A DNA stretch of 64,000 bases from Mycolicibacter sp. MU0102 (GTDB lineage Bacteria; Actinomycetota; Actinomycetes; Mycobacteriales; Mycobacteriaceae), in the NCBI RefSeq assembly GCF_963378105.1, contig NZ_OY726398.1, forward strand, positions 3,162,001-3,226,000. The letters run 5' to 3'. The notes beneath the pieces were generated by a model. That model was not told the DNA's origin. It saw only the letters and a program-made list of their open reading frames with translations, and searched no databases. Of this stretch, positions 1-8,164 are shown in pieces (within the stretch, counting starts at the first letter, position 1; each line of letters opens with the position of its first letter). A program made the position numbers and the translations under genes.

Positions 1-216
1 AGCCGCCCGTCATCTGCGCATCATCCCGGTCACCACTGCCCCTACTTCCTTGCGCGCCGAGCTTTCTAACGCGGTAGATGGCCACATTGCAATCGAGGCC
101 TCGCCACAGGGCGGGACGCGACCAGGATAAGTCCGAGCGAATGATCTCCCGGCGCAATCGCCACCGTGAGGCGAGAAGCGAGAGCCCGGCGCCTCGGTTG
201 GGGTTGAGCTGAAACG

Positions 217-251
217 GGAACGGGCCAGGACTTTTCGTCCTGGCCCGTTCC
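217..251 (-). terminator. Terminator hairpin of ssrA
   Basis: A perfect 15-bp inverted repeat (arms 217-231 and 237-251) with a 5-base loop lies a few bases past the 3' end of the tmRNA on the minus strand. There is no strong U-tract after it, as is common in mycobacteria. The rest of 1-216 shows no gene I can support. Confidence 0.75.
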
Positions 252-258
252 GCTTCGG

Positions 259-643
259 TGGAGCTGCCGGGAATCGAACCCGGGTCCTACGGCATTCCCT
301 CAAGACTTCTCCGTGCGCAGTTCGCTATGTCTCTACTTGGATCTCTCGGTCACGCGAACAAGCCAAGATGACGATCCCAGTCGCTGTTGGTGTCCCGATA
401 CATCCCGCGACCGGACGTATCGGTGGATCCCTCTAGTCGATGCCAGGGTCCGGGCCGAGGGAGCTCCCGGTCTGACAGGCCCGCCTCGCTTAGGCAGCGA
501 GGGCGAAGTCGCTCTGAAGAGCGACCTTAGCCGGCGTAAGTGCCTTGGCGCTTACTTGTTTACAGCGACGCTTACGGTGGTCTCCTGCCTGCACCGGCAC
601 GCTTCCCTTGATTCGACACACGCAGTCGAAACCTTTCAGCCCC
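259..643 (-). ncRNA. ssrA: Transfer-messenger RNA (tmRNA)
   Basis: With SmpB this RNA rescues stalled ribosomes: it acts as an alanyl-tRNA, then as a short mRNA for a degradation tag. The 5' end reads GGGGCTGAAAGGTTTCGAC and pairs with the 3' acceptor strand CAGCTCC before the discriminator A at 259. The T-arm GGGTTCGATTCCC is intact. CCA is not fully encoded (CCG follows). The tag reading frame ends in codons for ALAA and a TAA at 490-492. If translation resumes at the GCC at 547-549, the encoded tag is AKALTPAKVALQSDFALAA, longer than the 12-residue tag known from M. tuberculosis. The gene is about 385 nt against about 368 nt in M. tuberculosis, which fits. smpB lies upstream on the same strand. 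Confidence 0.95.
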
Positions 644-740
644 CTGTCTTGGGTAATTGCCACCGAACCTCGGCAGACACTTCATGGTACGCGGTTCCAA
701 CGACAGACCCACGCCCGTTCATTCCTTCGGCGTCGCACCG

Positions 741-1586
741 TCACCGCGCGGTGATCATGGCCACCGCCACCGCAGCCAGCACCATGCCGAGCACTTGTCC
801 GCGGTGCACCCGCTCGCGCAGCACCACAATGGCCAGCACCACCGTCACCGCGGGGAACAGCGAGATCAGCACGCTGGCCAACGCCAGGTCCGATCCGCGC
901 AGCGCAAGCAGCATCGCGACATTGGCTGCGGTGTCCGACAGGCCCGCCACCAGCGCCAGCTTCAACGGCGGGCCGGTGGGCACGTGCAATTCACGCGCCC
1001 CGGTCGCCGCGGTGAACACCAGCACGGCGGCGGCCACCCGCGCGAACGCCAACGGCCACAGCCCGGAGTCCGCCGGCGCCTCGTGGATGAACACGAAGTC
1101 CAACCCGAACGCCACACCGGCTCCCACGGTCAGCCAGGCCACCTTGCGGGTGAATCGGTGCGGCCGGATGTCCTCGTCGGTGGCTTGGCGGCTCACCAGG
1201 ACCACCGCCAAAAGCGCCAGCACGATCCCGCCGTCGGCCACCGGCCCGGGCCGCTCCCCCATGACGAAGCCGACCCCCACCGGAACCCCGGCCGTCAGCA
1301 CCGCCGAAATCGGGGACACCACCGAGATCGGCCCGGCACCCAGCGCGGCGTAGAACCACCAGCCGCCCAGCCCGAGCGCGACACCGGAGGCCAGGCCCCA
1401 CCCGATCGCACCCGCGGGAATCGGTCCGCCCACCGCGATGGCGAGCGTGCCCAGCAACACCAGCGCCACCGGGTAGGAGACCAACACCACCCGCAGTGCG
1501 GGCACGCGGCGCGCAGCGAGGCCCCCAGCGAAATCGCTGACCCCGAAGCCGGCCGCTGATAACAGCGCTAGGACGGCGCCGGTCAC
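741..1586 (-). CDS. EamA/DMT-family membrane permease
   Basis: This 281-residue protein is almost entirely hydrophobic, with about ten membrane segments in two halves, the architecture of drug/metabolite transporters of the EamA type. The first half ends near residue 125 with a short basic cytoplasmic loop (RQATDEDIRPHRFTRK), and the second repeats the pattern. It corresponds in position to the membrane protein between smpB and ssrA in M. tuberculosis. Its start overlaps the smpB stop by four bases (ATGA), so it is the last protein gene of the prfB-to-smpB operon. The substrate cannot be read from sequence. Confidence 0.8.
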   Translation of the reverse strand: MTGAVLALLSAAGFGVSDFAGGLAARRVPALRVVLVSYPVALVLLGTLAIAVGGPIPAGAIGWGLASGVALGLGGWWFYAALGAGPISVVSPISAVLTAGVPVGVGFVMGERPGPVADGGIVLALLAVVLVSRQATDEDIRPHRFTRKVAWLTVGAGVAFGLDFVFIHEAPADSGLWPLAFARVAAAVLVFTAATGARELHVPTGPPLKLALVAGLSDTAANVAMLLALRGSDLALASVLISLFPAVTVVLAIVVLRERVHRGQVLGMVLAAVAVAMITAR

Positions 1587-2083
1587 ATGCCCTTGGCGCG
1601 CCGGCCCAGCGCCCGAGTGACTTCCCGTTGCGCGTCGCGCTTGGCGAGGTCCTGCCGCTTGTCGTGGGCCTGCTTACCGCGCGCCAGCGCCAATTCGACC
1701 TTCACCTTGCCCTCGGTGAAGTACACCGACAACGGCACCAGGGTGAGATTGCCGTCGCGGATCTTGCCGATCAGCATGTCGATCTGGCGCCGATGCAACA
1801 GCAGCTTGCGGGTGCGTCGCGGCTCGTGATTGGTCCAGGTCCCGTGGTGGTACTCGGGAATGTGCATGTTGCGTAGCCACACTTCGCCGTCGTCGACGGT
1901 GGCGAACGCATCGACCAGTGAGGCCTGCCCGGCTCGCAGGCTCTTCACCTCGGTGCCTACCAGCGATACCCCAGCCTCGTATACGTCGAGAATCGAGTAG
2001 TTGTGGCGTGCTTTGCGATTCGACGCAACGATCTGTTTGTCCGGCTTCTTCTTGCTGCCCTTGTCCGCCGCTTTCTTAGCCAT
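1583..2083 (-). CDS. smpB: SsrA-binding protein SmpB
   Basis: SmpB binds the tRNA-like part of tmRNA and delivers it to stalled ribosomes. The 166-residue protein has a lysine-rich N-terminus of about 17 residues, the beta-barrel core with NRKARHNYSI and GTEVKSLR (about residues 42-50), and the basic tail KRDAQREVTRALGRR that enters the ribosomal decoding centre. Length is normal. It starts 2 bases after ftsX and overlaps the permease gene by four bases. Its RNA partner ssrA lies about 0.9 kb downstream on the same strand, as in other mycobacteria. Confidence 0.97.
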   Translation of the reverse strand: MAKKAADKGSKKKPDKQIVASNRKARHNYSILDVYEAGVSLVGTEVKSLRAGQASLVDAFATVDDGEVWLRNMHIPEYHHGTWTNHEPRRTRKLLLHRRQIDMLIGKIRDGNLTLVPLSVYFTEGKVKVELALARGKQAHDKRQDLAKRDAQREVTRALGRRAKGM

Positions 2084-2085
2084 CG

Positions 2086-2979
2086 CTACCGCCGCACATA
2101 CAGCCGAAGCGTCACGTATGCGGTCGCTCCGGCCATCGCCGCGCCCAGCAGCAGCAGGATCGGCGAGATGTAGAGGATGTCGGCGTAGTCGATTCGCGCG
2201 ATCAGGTGTGCTTGATAGAACTGGCTGAGCGCATTGTCGAGGAACGCCGCTCGCACCACGAGTAGCCCGATGATCGCGATGATCACGCCCACCGTCGCGG
2301 CCAGCACCGCCTCCACCAGGAACGGCAGCTGGGTATACCAGCGACTGGCGCCCACCAGGCGCATGATCGAGACCTCGGTGCGCCGCGTGTAGGCAGCGAC
2401 CTGAACCATGTTGGCGATCAACAGCACCGCCCCCACCGCCTGCACCAGGGCGACCGCAAACGCAGCACTGCTCAGGCCGTCGAGCACGGCGAACAGCCGG
2501 TCGATCAGCTTCTTCTGGTTGAGCACGCTGAGCACGCCCGGCTGGCTCTGCATCGTGGCGTCGAAATCCTTGCTCTGCTCCGGATTCTCCAGCTTGACGA
2601 TGAACGACGCCGGGAAGGAGTCCTTGCTCGCCACGTCCTTGAACTCGGGGAACTTGCGGATGGCGTCGGCATACGCGTCATCAGAGTTGAGGTAGCGCAC
2701 CGACTTCACGTCGTTGCGGGTCTCGATCTGCTCGCGCAGCGCCTTACACGCCTGGCCCTCGCAGTTCGGGTCATCGGCGGCGACGTCAGGGTTCAGGAAT
2801 ACCTGCGATTCCACCCGGTCCAGGTAGATGCTGCGGGACTGGTCGGCCAGGCGCACCACCAGCAGACCACCGCCGAACAGCCCGATCGAGATGGCCGTGG
2901 TGAGGATCATCGCCACCGTCATGGTGACGTTGCGACGCAGGCCGGTCAGGACCTCGTTGAACAGGAATCCAAAGCGCAC
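2086..2979 (-). CDS. ftsX: Cell division ABC transporter permease FtsX
   Basis: FtsX is the membrane half of FtsEX, which controls peptidoglycan hydrolases during division. The 297-residue protein shows one membrane segment near residues 18-40, a large extracellular domain (about 45-165) containing a Cys pair (DPNCEGQACK), and three C-terminal membrane segments at about 170-195, 220-245 and 265-290. In mycobacteria the extracellular domain is known to contact the endopeptidase RipC. It follows ftsE by one base, so the two are translated together. Confidence 0.96.
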   Translation of the reverse strand: MRFGFLFNEVLTGLRRNVTMTVAMILTTAISIGLFGGGLLVVRLADQSRSIYLDRVESQVFLNPDVAADDPNCEGQACKALREQIETRNDVKSVRYLNSDDAYADAIRKFPEFKDVASKDSFPASFIVKLENPEQSKDFDATMQSQPGVLSVLNQKKLIDRLFAVLDGLSSAAFAVALVQAVGAVLLIANMVQVAAYTRRTEVSIMRLVGASRWYTQLPFLVEAVLAATVGVIIAIIGLLVVRAAFLDNALSQFYQAHLIARIDYADILYISPILLLLGAAMAGATAYVTLRLYVRR

Positions 2980-2980
2980 G

Positions 2981-3670
2981 TCAGCGGTCCATTCCGTAGA
3001 CGCCGCGCTGTTCGTCGCGCACCAGCCGTCCCAGTGATAGTTCGACGACGCGCTGGCGCATCGAGTCGACGATGTGGTGGTCGTGGGTCGCCATCAGCAC
3101 CGTGGTTCCGGTGCGGTTGATCCGCTCCAGCAGATCCATGATGTCCTCACTCGTTTCCGGGTCAAGGTTTCCGGTCGGCTCGTCGGCCAGCAGCACCAGG
3201 GGCCGGTTGACGAAGGCCCGGGCGATAGCCACCCGCTGTTGCTCACCGCCGGACAGCTCGCCCGGCAGCCGGTTCGCTTTGCCGGACAACCCGACCATCT
3301 CCAGAACCTCGGGGACAACCCGGTTGATCATCTCCGGCTTCTTGCCGATGACCTCGAGGGCGAATGCGACGTTTTCGAACACGGTCTTCTGTTGCAACAA
3401 CCGGAAGTCCTGGAACACGCAGCCGAGCACCTGCCGCAGGCTGGGGATGTGGCGTCCGGCCAGCTTGTTGACGTGAAACTTCGACACCTGAATGTCACCC
3501 GAGGTGGGTGTCTCCTCGGCCAGCAGCAGTCGCATGAACGTCGACTTGCCCGATCCGGACGGGCCGATCAGGAACACGAACTCGCCCTTGTCGATCTTGA
3601 CATTGACATTGTCCAGCGCCGGACGGGCCGACGATTTGTACTGCTTGGTGACATGGTCGAGCGTGATCAT
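2981..3670 (-). CDS. ftsE: Cell division ATP-binding protein FtsE
   Basis: FtsE is the ATPase partner of FtsX. I chose the ATG at 3670 (MITLDHVTKQYKSS), giving 229 residues, the usual mycobacterial length; an upstream in-frame start would add 28 arginine- and proline-rich residues. Walker A is GPSGSGKST at residues 36-44, the ABC signature LSGGEQQR is near 137, and Walker B with LLADEPTGNLD near 158; the switch His is in MATHDHHIV. The preceding gene ends 13 bases upstream. Confidence 0.96.
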   Translation of the reverse strand: MITLDHVTKQYKSSARPALDNVNVKIDKGEFVFLIGPSGSGKSTFMRLLLAEETPTSGDIQVSKFHVNKLAGRHIPSLRQVLGCVFQDFRLLQQKTVFENVAFALEVIGKKPEMINRVVPEVLEMVGLSGKANRLPGELSGGEQQRVAIARAFVNRPLVLLADEPTGNLDPETSEDIMDLLERINRTGTTVLMATHDHHIVDSMRQRVVELSLGRLVRDEQRGVYGMDR

Positions 3671-3683
3671 CACGGCACGCAGT

Positions 3684-4232
3684 TTAGCCGTGCGAGGCGC
3701 CCGGACCGGGCGGGGACGCGGGTGTAGGCGGCCCCGGCACGGGTTGACGTGCATCCGGCGGTGCCGCAGCGGGCGCCTCGGGCGCCGGTGGGATCGGTCC
3801 GGGTTCCTCCGGCGGAGGCGGGGCCGGCGGCGGACACAGCGGCGGGCAGAACGGGAATCCCGGCACCGGTGTCGGGGTCGGCGGCTCGCTGGCCGGCAAC
3901 TCCGTCGGCGCGGGAGGCTCGGTGGTGGTGGGTGTGGGTGTGACGGTCTCGGTGATGGTCACCGGCGGCTGTTGCAGCTTGGTGCGCGGCACCCAGGTAT
4001 AGGCCGGGTCGGGGATAAATCCCGGCGGCACCACCTGCGGGGCCGGCGGCGGCGTCGGCTCCTGCCGGTAGGTGTCGTAGACCCACCAGACCGCGACGAA
4101 GGCGATGATCAGCGCCACCGTCGAGGTGCGGACCCGGCCGCCGAACAGGTGCGCCGGCAGTTTCCATCGCTTGGCGTCTGCCGGCTCTGGCTTCGCCGGG
4201 GCCTCATCGGGCTTTCTGATACTGAGTTTCAC
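3684..4232 (-). CDS. Proline-rich single-pass membrane protein
   Basis: This 182-residue protein has a charged cytoplasmic N-terminus of about 37 residues, one membrane segment (STVALIIAFVAVWWVYDTY), and an extracytoplasmic tail made mostly of Pro, Thr, Glu and Ala. The tail contains a short cysteine motif, PFCPPLCPPP. Its place between mscS and ftsE matches the proline-rich membrane protein of the same locus in M. tuberculosis. It overlaps mscS by four bases. The extended tail may span the cell wall, but no function is known to me. Low-complexity composition makes homology weak, so the call rests on position and topology. Confidence 0.8.
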   Translation of the reverse strand: MKLSIRKPDEAPAKPEPADAKRWKLPAHLFGGRVRTSTVALIIAFVAVWWVYDTYRQEPTPPPAPQVVPPGFIPDPAYTWVPRTKLQQPPVTITETVTPTPTTTEPPAPTELPASEPPTPTPVPGFPFCPPLCPPPAPPPPEEPGPIPPAPEAPAAAPPDARQPVPGPPTPASPPGPGASHG

Positions 4233-5131
4233 AGCGTCTCCACCGGCTTCACATCGCCGGCGGTGACCACCCCGGCCGAGGCCAGAGCCCGCACCACCTG
4301 GATGCGCAGCCGGCGTCCCACCTCGAATTGCTTGCCGGGCAGGGTGCGGGCCACCATCCGCAGGTTGACGACACCGAGCTCGATACTCTCCACCCCCATG
4401 ATCGACGGCTGGTCCAGCAGCAGATCCCGCAGCGGGGCGTCGGCCTCGCGGGCGTTCTCACACACCTGGTGCAGCACCTCGTTGACCCGGGTCAGGTCGG
4501 CGCTGGTGGGCACCGGGATGTCGACGACGGCGCGTGCCCAGTCCTTGGACAGGTTCAGGGACCGGACGATGTTGCCGTTCGGGACGTTGTAGACCTCGCC
4601 GTTGGGGGTGCGCAGCTTCGTCACCCGCAGCGTGACCTCCTCGACGGTCCCGAGCGCTTCGGTCGGCGCTCCCGCCATCGACAGCTGCACCAGATCGCCG
4701 AAGCCGTACTGCTTTTCGGTGATGATGAAGAAGCCGCTCAGCAGGTCCTGCACCAGCTTTTGGGCGCCGAAGCCGATCGCGCCACCCAGCACCGCGGCCG
4801 GTCCCACCAGAGAGCCGACCGGAATGTCGAGGATGCTGGTGATCTGGACGGCGACCATCACGCACAGCAGCACCACCGAGACCCAGGAGATCACCGAGGC
4901 GACGGCCTGGCGGTGCTTGGAGGCTTCGGAACGCACCAGGGCGTCGCTGGCCGCAAAACCGCGTTCCAGCCGACGGGTGACGCGACGTGCCGCCCAGGTG
5001 ATGAACCGCGAGGCGAGCGCCGCACCGATCAGCAGCAGGACGATCCGCAAGCCTTTGGTGATGACCCACTCGCCGATCTGACCGCGCCACAGCTCGTGCC
5101 AGCGCTGTCCCGGGGCGAAGGCCAAGACCAT
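4229..5131 (-). CDS. MscS-type mechanosensitive ion channel
   Basis: I chose the ATG at 5131 (MVLAFAPGQ), four bases after the prfB stop, giving 300 residues; the longer frame upstream is antisense-like Arg/Cys-rich sequence over prfB. Three or four membrane segments fill residues 25-150. The pore helix is the Gly/Ala-rich stretch LVGPAAVLGGAIGFGAQKLVQDLLSGFFI, with GFGAQKLVQD as the family hallmark. The beta domain follows (GTVEEVTLRVTKLRTPNGEVYNVPNG). Such channels open under membrane tension during osmotic downshock. It is cotranscribed with prfB and the proline-rich gene. Confidence 0.92.
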   Translation of the reverse strand: MVLAFAPGQRWHELWRGQIGEWVITKGLRIVLLLIGAALASRFITWAARRVTRRLERGFAASDALVRSEASKHRQAVASVISWVSVVLLCVMVAVQITSILDIPVGSLVGPAAVLGGAIGFGAQKLVQDLLSGFFIITEKQYGFGDLVQLSMAGAPTEALGTVEEVTLRVTKLRTPNGEVYNVPNGNIVRSLNLSKDWARAVVDIPVPTSADLTRVNEVLHQVCENAREADAPLRDLLLDQPSIMGVESIELGVVNLRMVARTLPGKQFEVGRRLRIQVVRALASAGVVTAGDVKPVETL

Positions 5132-5135
5132 GCGC

Positions 5136-6251
5136 TTAGTCGCCTTCAGGCCTGTTGCGCCAGCGGATTCCGGCCTCGAGGAACCCGTCGATGTCACCGT
5201 CGAGCACCGCGGCCGGGTTGCCGACTTCGTACTCGGTGCGCAGGTCCTTGACCATCTGGTACGGGTGCAGCACGTAGGAGCGCATCTGGTTGCCCCACGA
5301 GCTGCCACCGTCGCCCTTGAGCGCATCCATCTCGGCGCGCTCCTCGGACCGCTTACGTTCCATCAGCTTGGCCTGCAGCACCCGCATCGCCGAAACCTTG
5401 TTCTGCAGCTGCGACTTTTCGTTCTGACAGGTGACGACGATCCCGGTGGGGATGTGGGTGAGTCGCACCGCCGAGTCGGTGGTGTTCACCGACTGTCCGC
5501 CCGGCCCGCTGGAGCGGTACACGTCCACGCGGACATCGCCCTCGGGAATGTCGATGTGGTCGGTGGTCTCCACCACCGGCAGCACTTCGACCTCGGCGAA
5601 CGACGTCTGGCGGCGCCCCTGGTTGTCGAACGGGCTGATCCGCACCAGCCGGTGGGTGCCCTGCTCCACCGAGAGGGTGCCGTAGGCGAACGGCGCGTGC
5701 ACCGCGAACGTGGCGCTCTTGATCCCGGCCTCTTCGGCGTAGGAGGTGTCGAACACCTCGACGCCGTACTTGTGCTGCTCGGCCCAGCGGATGTACATCC
5801 GCATCAGCATCTCGGCCCAGTCCGCAGCGTCCACGCCGCCCGCACCGGAGCGGATCGTGACCAGCGCCTCGCGCTCGTCGTACTCACCCGACAGCAGGGT
5901 GCGGACTTCCATGGCGTCGATGTCCTCGCGCAGCTTAGCCAGTTCAGCGTCGGCATCGGCGACCGCTTCAGTCTGGCTGGCGCCGGTTTCTTCAGCCGCC
6001 AACTCGTAGAGCACCGGGAGGTCGTCGATGCGTTGGCGCAGCTCCTCTACCCGGCGCAGCTCGGCCTGGGCGTGTGACAGCTCGCTGGTGACCTTCTGGG
6101 CGCGCGTCTGGTCATCCCACAGATTCGGGTCGGACGCGTCGCGTTCGAGATCGGTGATACGGCTGCGCAGTCCGTCGACATCCAGCACCCGCTCCACCGT
6201 GGTCAAAGTGGTGTTGAGGGCGTCGATGTCGGGCTGGCGGTCTGGTTCCAC
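5136..6251 (-). CDS. prfB: Peptide chain release factor 2
   Basis: RF2 ends translation at UGA and UAA. The protein has the SPF codon-recognition tripeptide (in HRLVRISPFDNQ) and the catalytic GGQ loop (SSGPGGQSVNTTDSAVRLTH). I chose the GTG at 6251 (VEPDRQPDIDAL), giving 371 residues and matching the M. tuberculosis N-terminus; a start at 6296 would add 15 unlikely residues. There is no in-frame TGA near codon 25, so the autoregulatory frameshift known from E. coli prfB is absent here. It heads the minus-strand operon and is divergent from fprA. Confidence 0.96.
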   Translation of the reverse strand: MEPDRQPDIDALNTTLTTVERVLDVDGLRSRITDLERDASDPNLWDDQTRAQKVTSELSHAQAELRRVEELRQRIDDLPVLYELAAEETGASQTEAVADADAELAKLREDIDAMEVRTLLSGEYDEREALVTIRSGAGGVDAADWAEMLMRMYIRWAEQHKYGVEVFDTSYAEEAGIKSATFAVHAPFAYGTLSVEQGTHRLVRISPFDNQGRRQTSFAEVEVLPVVETTDHIDIPEGDVRVDVYRSSGPGGQSVNTTDSAVRLTHIPTGIVVTCQNEKSQLQNKVSAMRVLQAKLMERKRSEERAEMDALKGDGGSSWGNQMRSYVLHPYQMVKDLRTEYEVGNPAAVLDGDIDGFLEAGIRWRNRPEGD

Positions 6252-6348
6252 GTTTATCGAGGTTACCGGCGGCCGTCGGCGAGCTACCTCTAGCATCGGG
6301 GTTACGCGGGTGCATGAACGACTTCCGACTCCGAAAGAAGGTTCGAGG

Positions 6349-7809
6349 ATGCGGCCCTACCACGTCGCGATCGTCGGCTCCGGTCCCTCCGGCTACTTCG
6401 CTGCAGCGTCGCTGCTCAAGCTGGCTGCCGGCGGCGAGGTCGACGTCCGCGTCGACATGCTGGAGATGCTGCCGACACCGTGGGGCCTGGTGCGCTCGGG
6501 CGTGGCGCCGGATCACCCGAAGATCAAGTCGATCAGTGCGCAGTTCGAGAAGACCGCCGCCGATCCCCGGTTCCGGTTCTACGGCAACGTCACCGTCGGC
6601 GAGCACGTGCTGCCCGAGGAACTGGCCGAGCGCTACGACGCGGTGATCTACGCCATCGGCGCGCAGTCGAATCGGCAGTTGGGCATTCCCGGGGAGGACC
6701 TGCCCGGCAGCGTCGCCGCGGTGGACTTCGTCGGCTGGTACAACGCCCACCCGCACTTCACCGACCATGCACCCGATCTGACCTGCAAGCGCGCCATCGT
6801 GGTCGGCAACGGCAATGTGGCCTTGGATGTGGCCCGCATTCTGGTCAGTCAGCCCGGCGAGCTGCGCCGCACCGACATCGCCGACCACGCGCTGGACGTG
6901 CTGGGCCCGCGCGGCATCGAAGAGGTGGTGATCGTCGGTCGGCGCGGCCCGCTGCAGGCCACGTTCACCAGCCCGGAGCTCCGCGAACTCGGCGATCTCA
7001 AGGGACTCGACGATGTCGACGTGGTGATCGACGCCGGCGAGTTCGCCGGCATCTCCGACGCGGACATCGAGGCTGCCGCCAAACATCCCAAGCAGAACGT
7101 CAAGGTGCTGCGTACCTATGTCGGACGCGAATTGCGACCGGGCCATCGACGAATCGTGTTCCGGTTCTGCACCTCTCCGATCGAGATTCGCGGCGACGGC
7201 CGGGTCGAGGAAATCGTGTTGGGGCGCAACGAGCTGACGACCGACGAGCAGGGCCGGGTCAGCGCGCACGACACCGGTGAACGCGAGGTGCTGCCGGCTC
7301 AGCTGGTGGTGCGCTCGGTCGGTTATCGCGGCGTACCGATGCCCGGACTGCCGTTCGACGAACGCAGCTGCACCATCCCACACACCGACGGGCGCATCGA
7401 AGGCACCAGCAATCAGTACGTGGTCGGGTGGATCAAGCGTGGACCTTCAGGGGTGATCGGTTCCAACAAGAGCGACTCGCAGGCCACCGTCGACACGCTC
7501 GCCGCGGATCTGGCCGCCCGGGCAGCGCAAGCCGGGCTGCCCGACGTCGACACCGACTACGACGCGCAACTGCACCGGTGGTTGCTGTCTCGCCAACCGG
7601 ACCTGGTCACCGCCGAGCACTGGCAGCTGATCGACGCCCACGAGCGGTCCACCGGTGAGCCGCATGGCCGGCCGCGGGTCAAACTGGCCAATGTCGCCGA
7701 GATGCTGCGGATCGGGCATGGCCAGGGCGCCAACGAGTCCTGCCCCGACTGTGATGACGCGGGCCTGACGTCCTACCCCGTGCCGTTACCGGAATCGCAG
7801 TCGCACTAA
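6349..7809 (+). CDS. fprA: NADPH:ferredoxin oxidoreductase FprA
   Basis: FprA is an adrenodoxin-reductase-type flavoprotein that passes electrons from NADPH to ferredoxins, which in turn serve P450s and others. The FAD motif IVGSGPSGYFAAASLL is at residues 8-23, the NADP motif VVGNGNVALDVARIL near 168, and the C-terminal FAD contact GWIKRGPSGVIGSNK near 362. I chose the ATG at 6349 (MRPYHVAIVG), which follows a GAGG-like site. The M. tuberculosis protein ends at LLRIGLG; this one has LRIGHG and then about 29 more residues containing CPDCD, so it is 486 rather than about 456 residues long. Confidence 0.95.
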   Translation: MRPYHVAIVGSGPSGYFAAASLLKLAAGGEVDVRVDMLEMLPTPWGLVRSGVAPDHPKIKSISAQFEKTAADPRFRFYGNVTVGEHVLPEELAERYDAVIYAIGAQSNRQLGIPGEDLPGSVAAVDFVGWYNAHPHFTDHAPDLTCKRAIVVGNGNVALDVARILVSQPGELRRTDIADHALDVLGPRGIEEVVIVGRRGPLQATFTSPELRELGDLKGLDDVDVVIDAGEFAGISDADIEAAAKHPKQNVKVLRTYVGRELRPGHRRIVFRFCTSPIEIRGDGRVEEIVLGRNELTTDEQGRVSAHDTGEREVLPAQLVVRSVGYRGVPMPGLPFDERSCTIPHTDGRIEGTSNQYVVGWIKRGPSGVIGSNKSDSQATVDTLAADLAARAAQAGLPDVDTDYDAQLHRWLLSRQPDLVTAEHWQLIDAHERSTGEPHGRPRVKLANVAEMLRIGHGQGANESCPDCDDAGLTSYPVPLPESQSH

Positions 7810-8141
7810 GCGGGACCGTCAGTTCCCGGAGCAGCGGTCCGACTCCAATTGTCCGGATTGCGCGGTGAATACCGCACCGGCAGCAGGTCGCCCACACTCG
7901 GCCAGTTGCTGACGTCGACCGCGTAGCGCTGGTAGACCTCGTGCTCATCGACCGTGGGCCCATGCAGGACACCGGTGATGGTGACGTATTGCGCGCCGGT
8001 CGCCTCGGGCCGGGGGCTGACACCGGTGACCAAGACGGTGCCCTCTTGGGCTCCCCCGCCCGGCCCCGACCGGAGGAACCGCGGCGCCAGGAACACCGCG
8101 AGAATGGCCAGTAGCAACAGCAGTGCCCCGAACTCCCACAT
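7806..8141 (-). CDS. Small membrane-anchored hypothetical protein
   Basis: This 111-residue protein has a hydrophobic N-terminal segment (ALLLLLAILAVFLAPRF) and then a soluble domain of about 80 residues with a beta-rich look (GTVLVTGVSPRP, QYVTITGVLHGPTV, VSNWPSVGDLLPVRYSPRNPDNW). The YSPRNPDNW ending resembles small mycobacterial proteins of unknown function beside fprA or hisN. It converges on fprA with a four-base overlap and is divergent from hisN with only 23 bases between. I do not recognise a function. Confidence 0.7.
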   Translation of the reverse strand: MWEFGALLLLLAILAVFLAPRFLRSGPGGGAQEGTVLVTGVSPRPEATGAQYVTITGVLHGPTVDEHEVYQRYAVDVSNWPSVGDLLPVRYSPRNPDNWSRTAAPGTDGPA

Positions 8142-8164
8142 GCGGTCATGGTAGGACTTTCGCC

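Noticed and set aside
10..303. Minus-strand 97-codon frame at the left edge
   Set aside because: It crosses the ssrA 3' end and terminator and is Arg/Pro/Ser-rich; no ribosome site or family resemblance.
313..1353. Long plus-strand open frame of about 346 codons
   Set aside because: It covers the tmRNA gene and the antisense strand of the EamA permease; its composition is Ser/Thr/Arg-rich, as expected for a shadow frame in GC-rich DNA.
5136..6251. Programmed frameshift in prfB
   Set aside because: The gene is open throughout without an in-frame TGA near codon 25, so no shift is needed.
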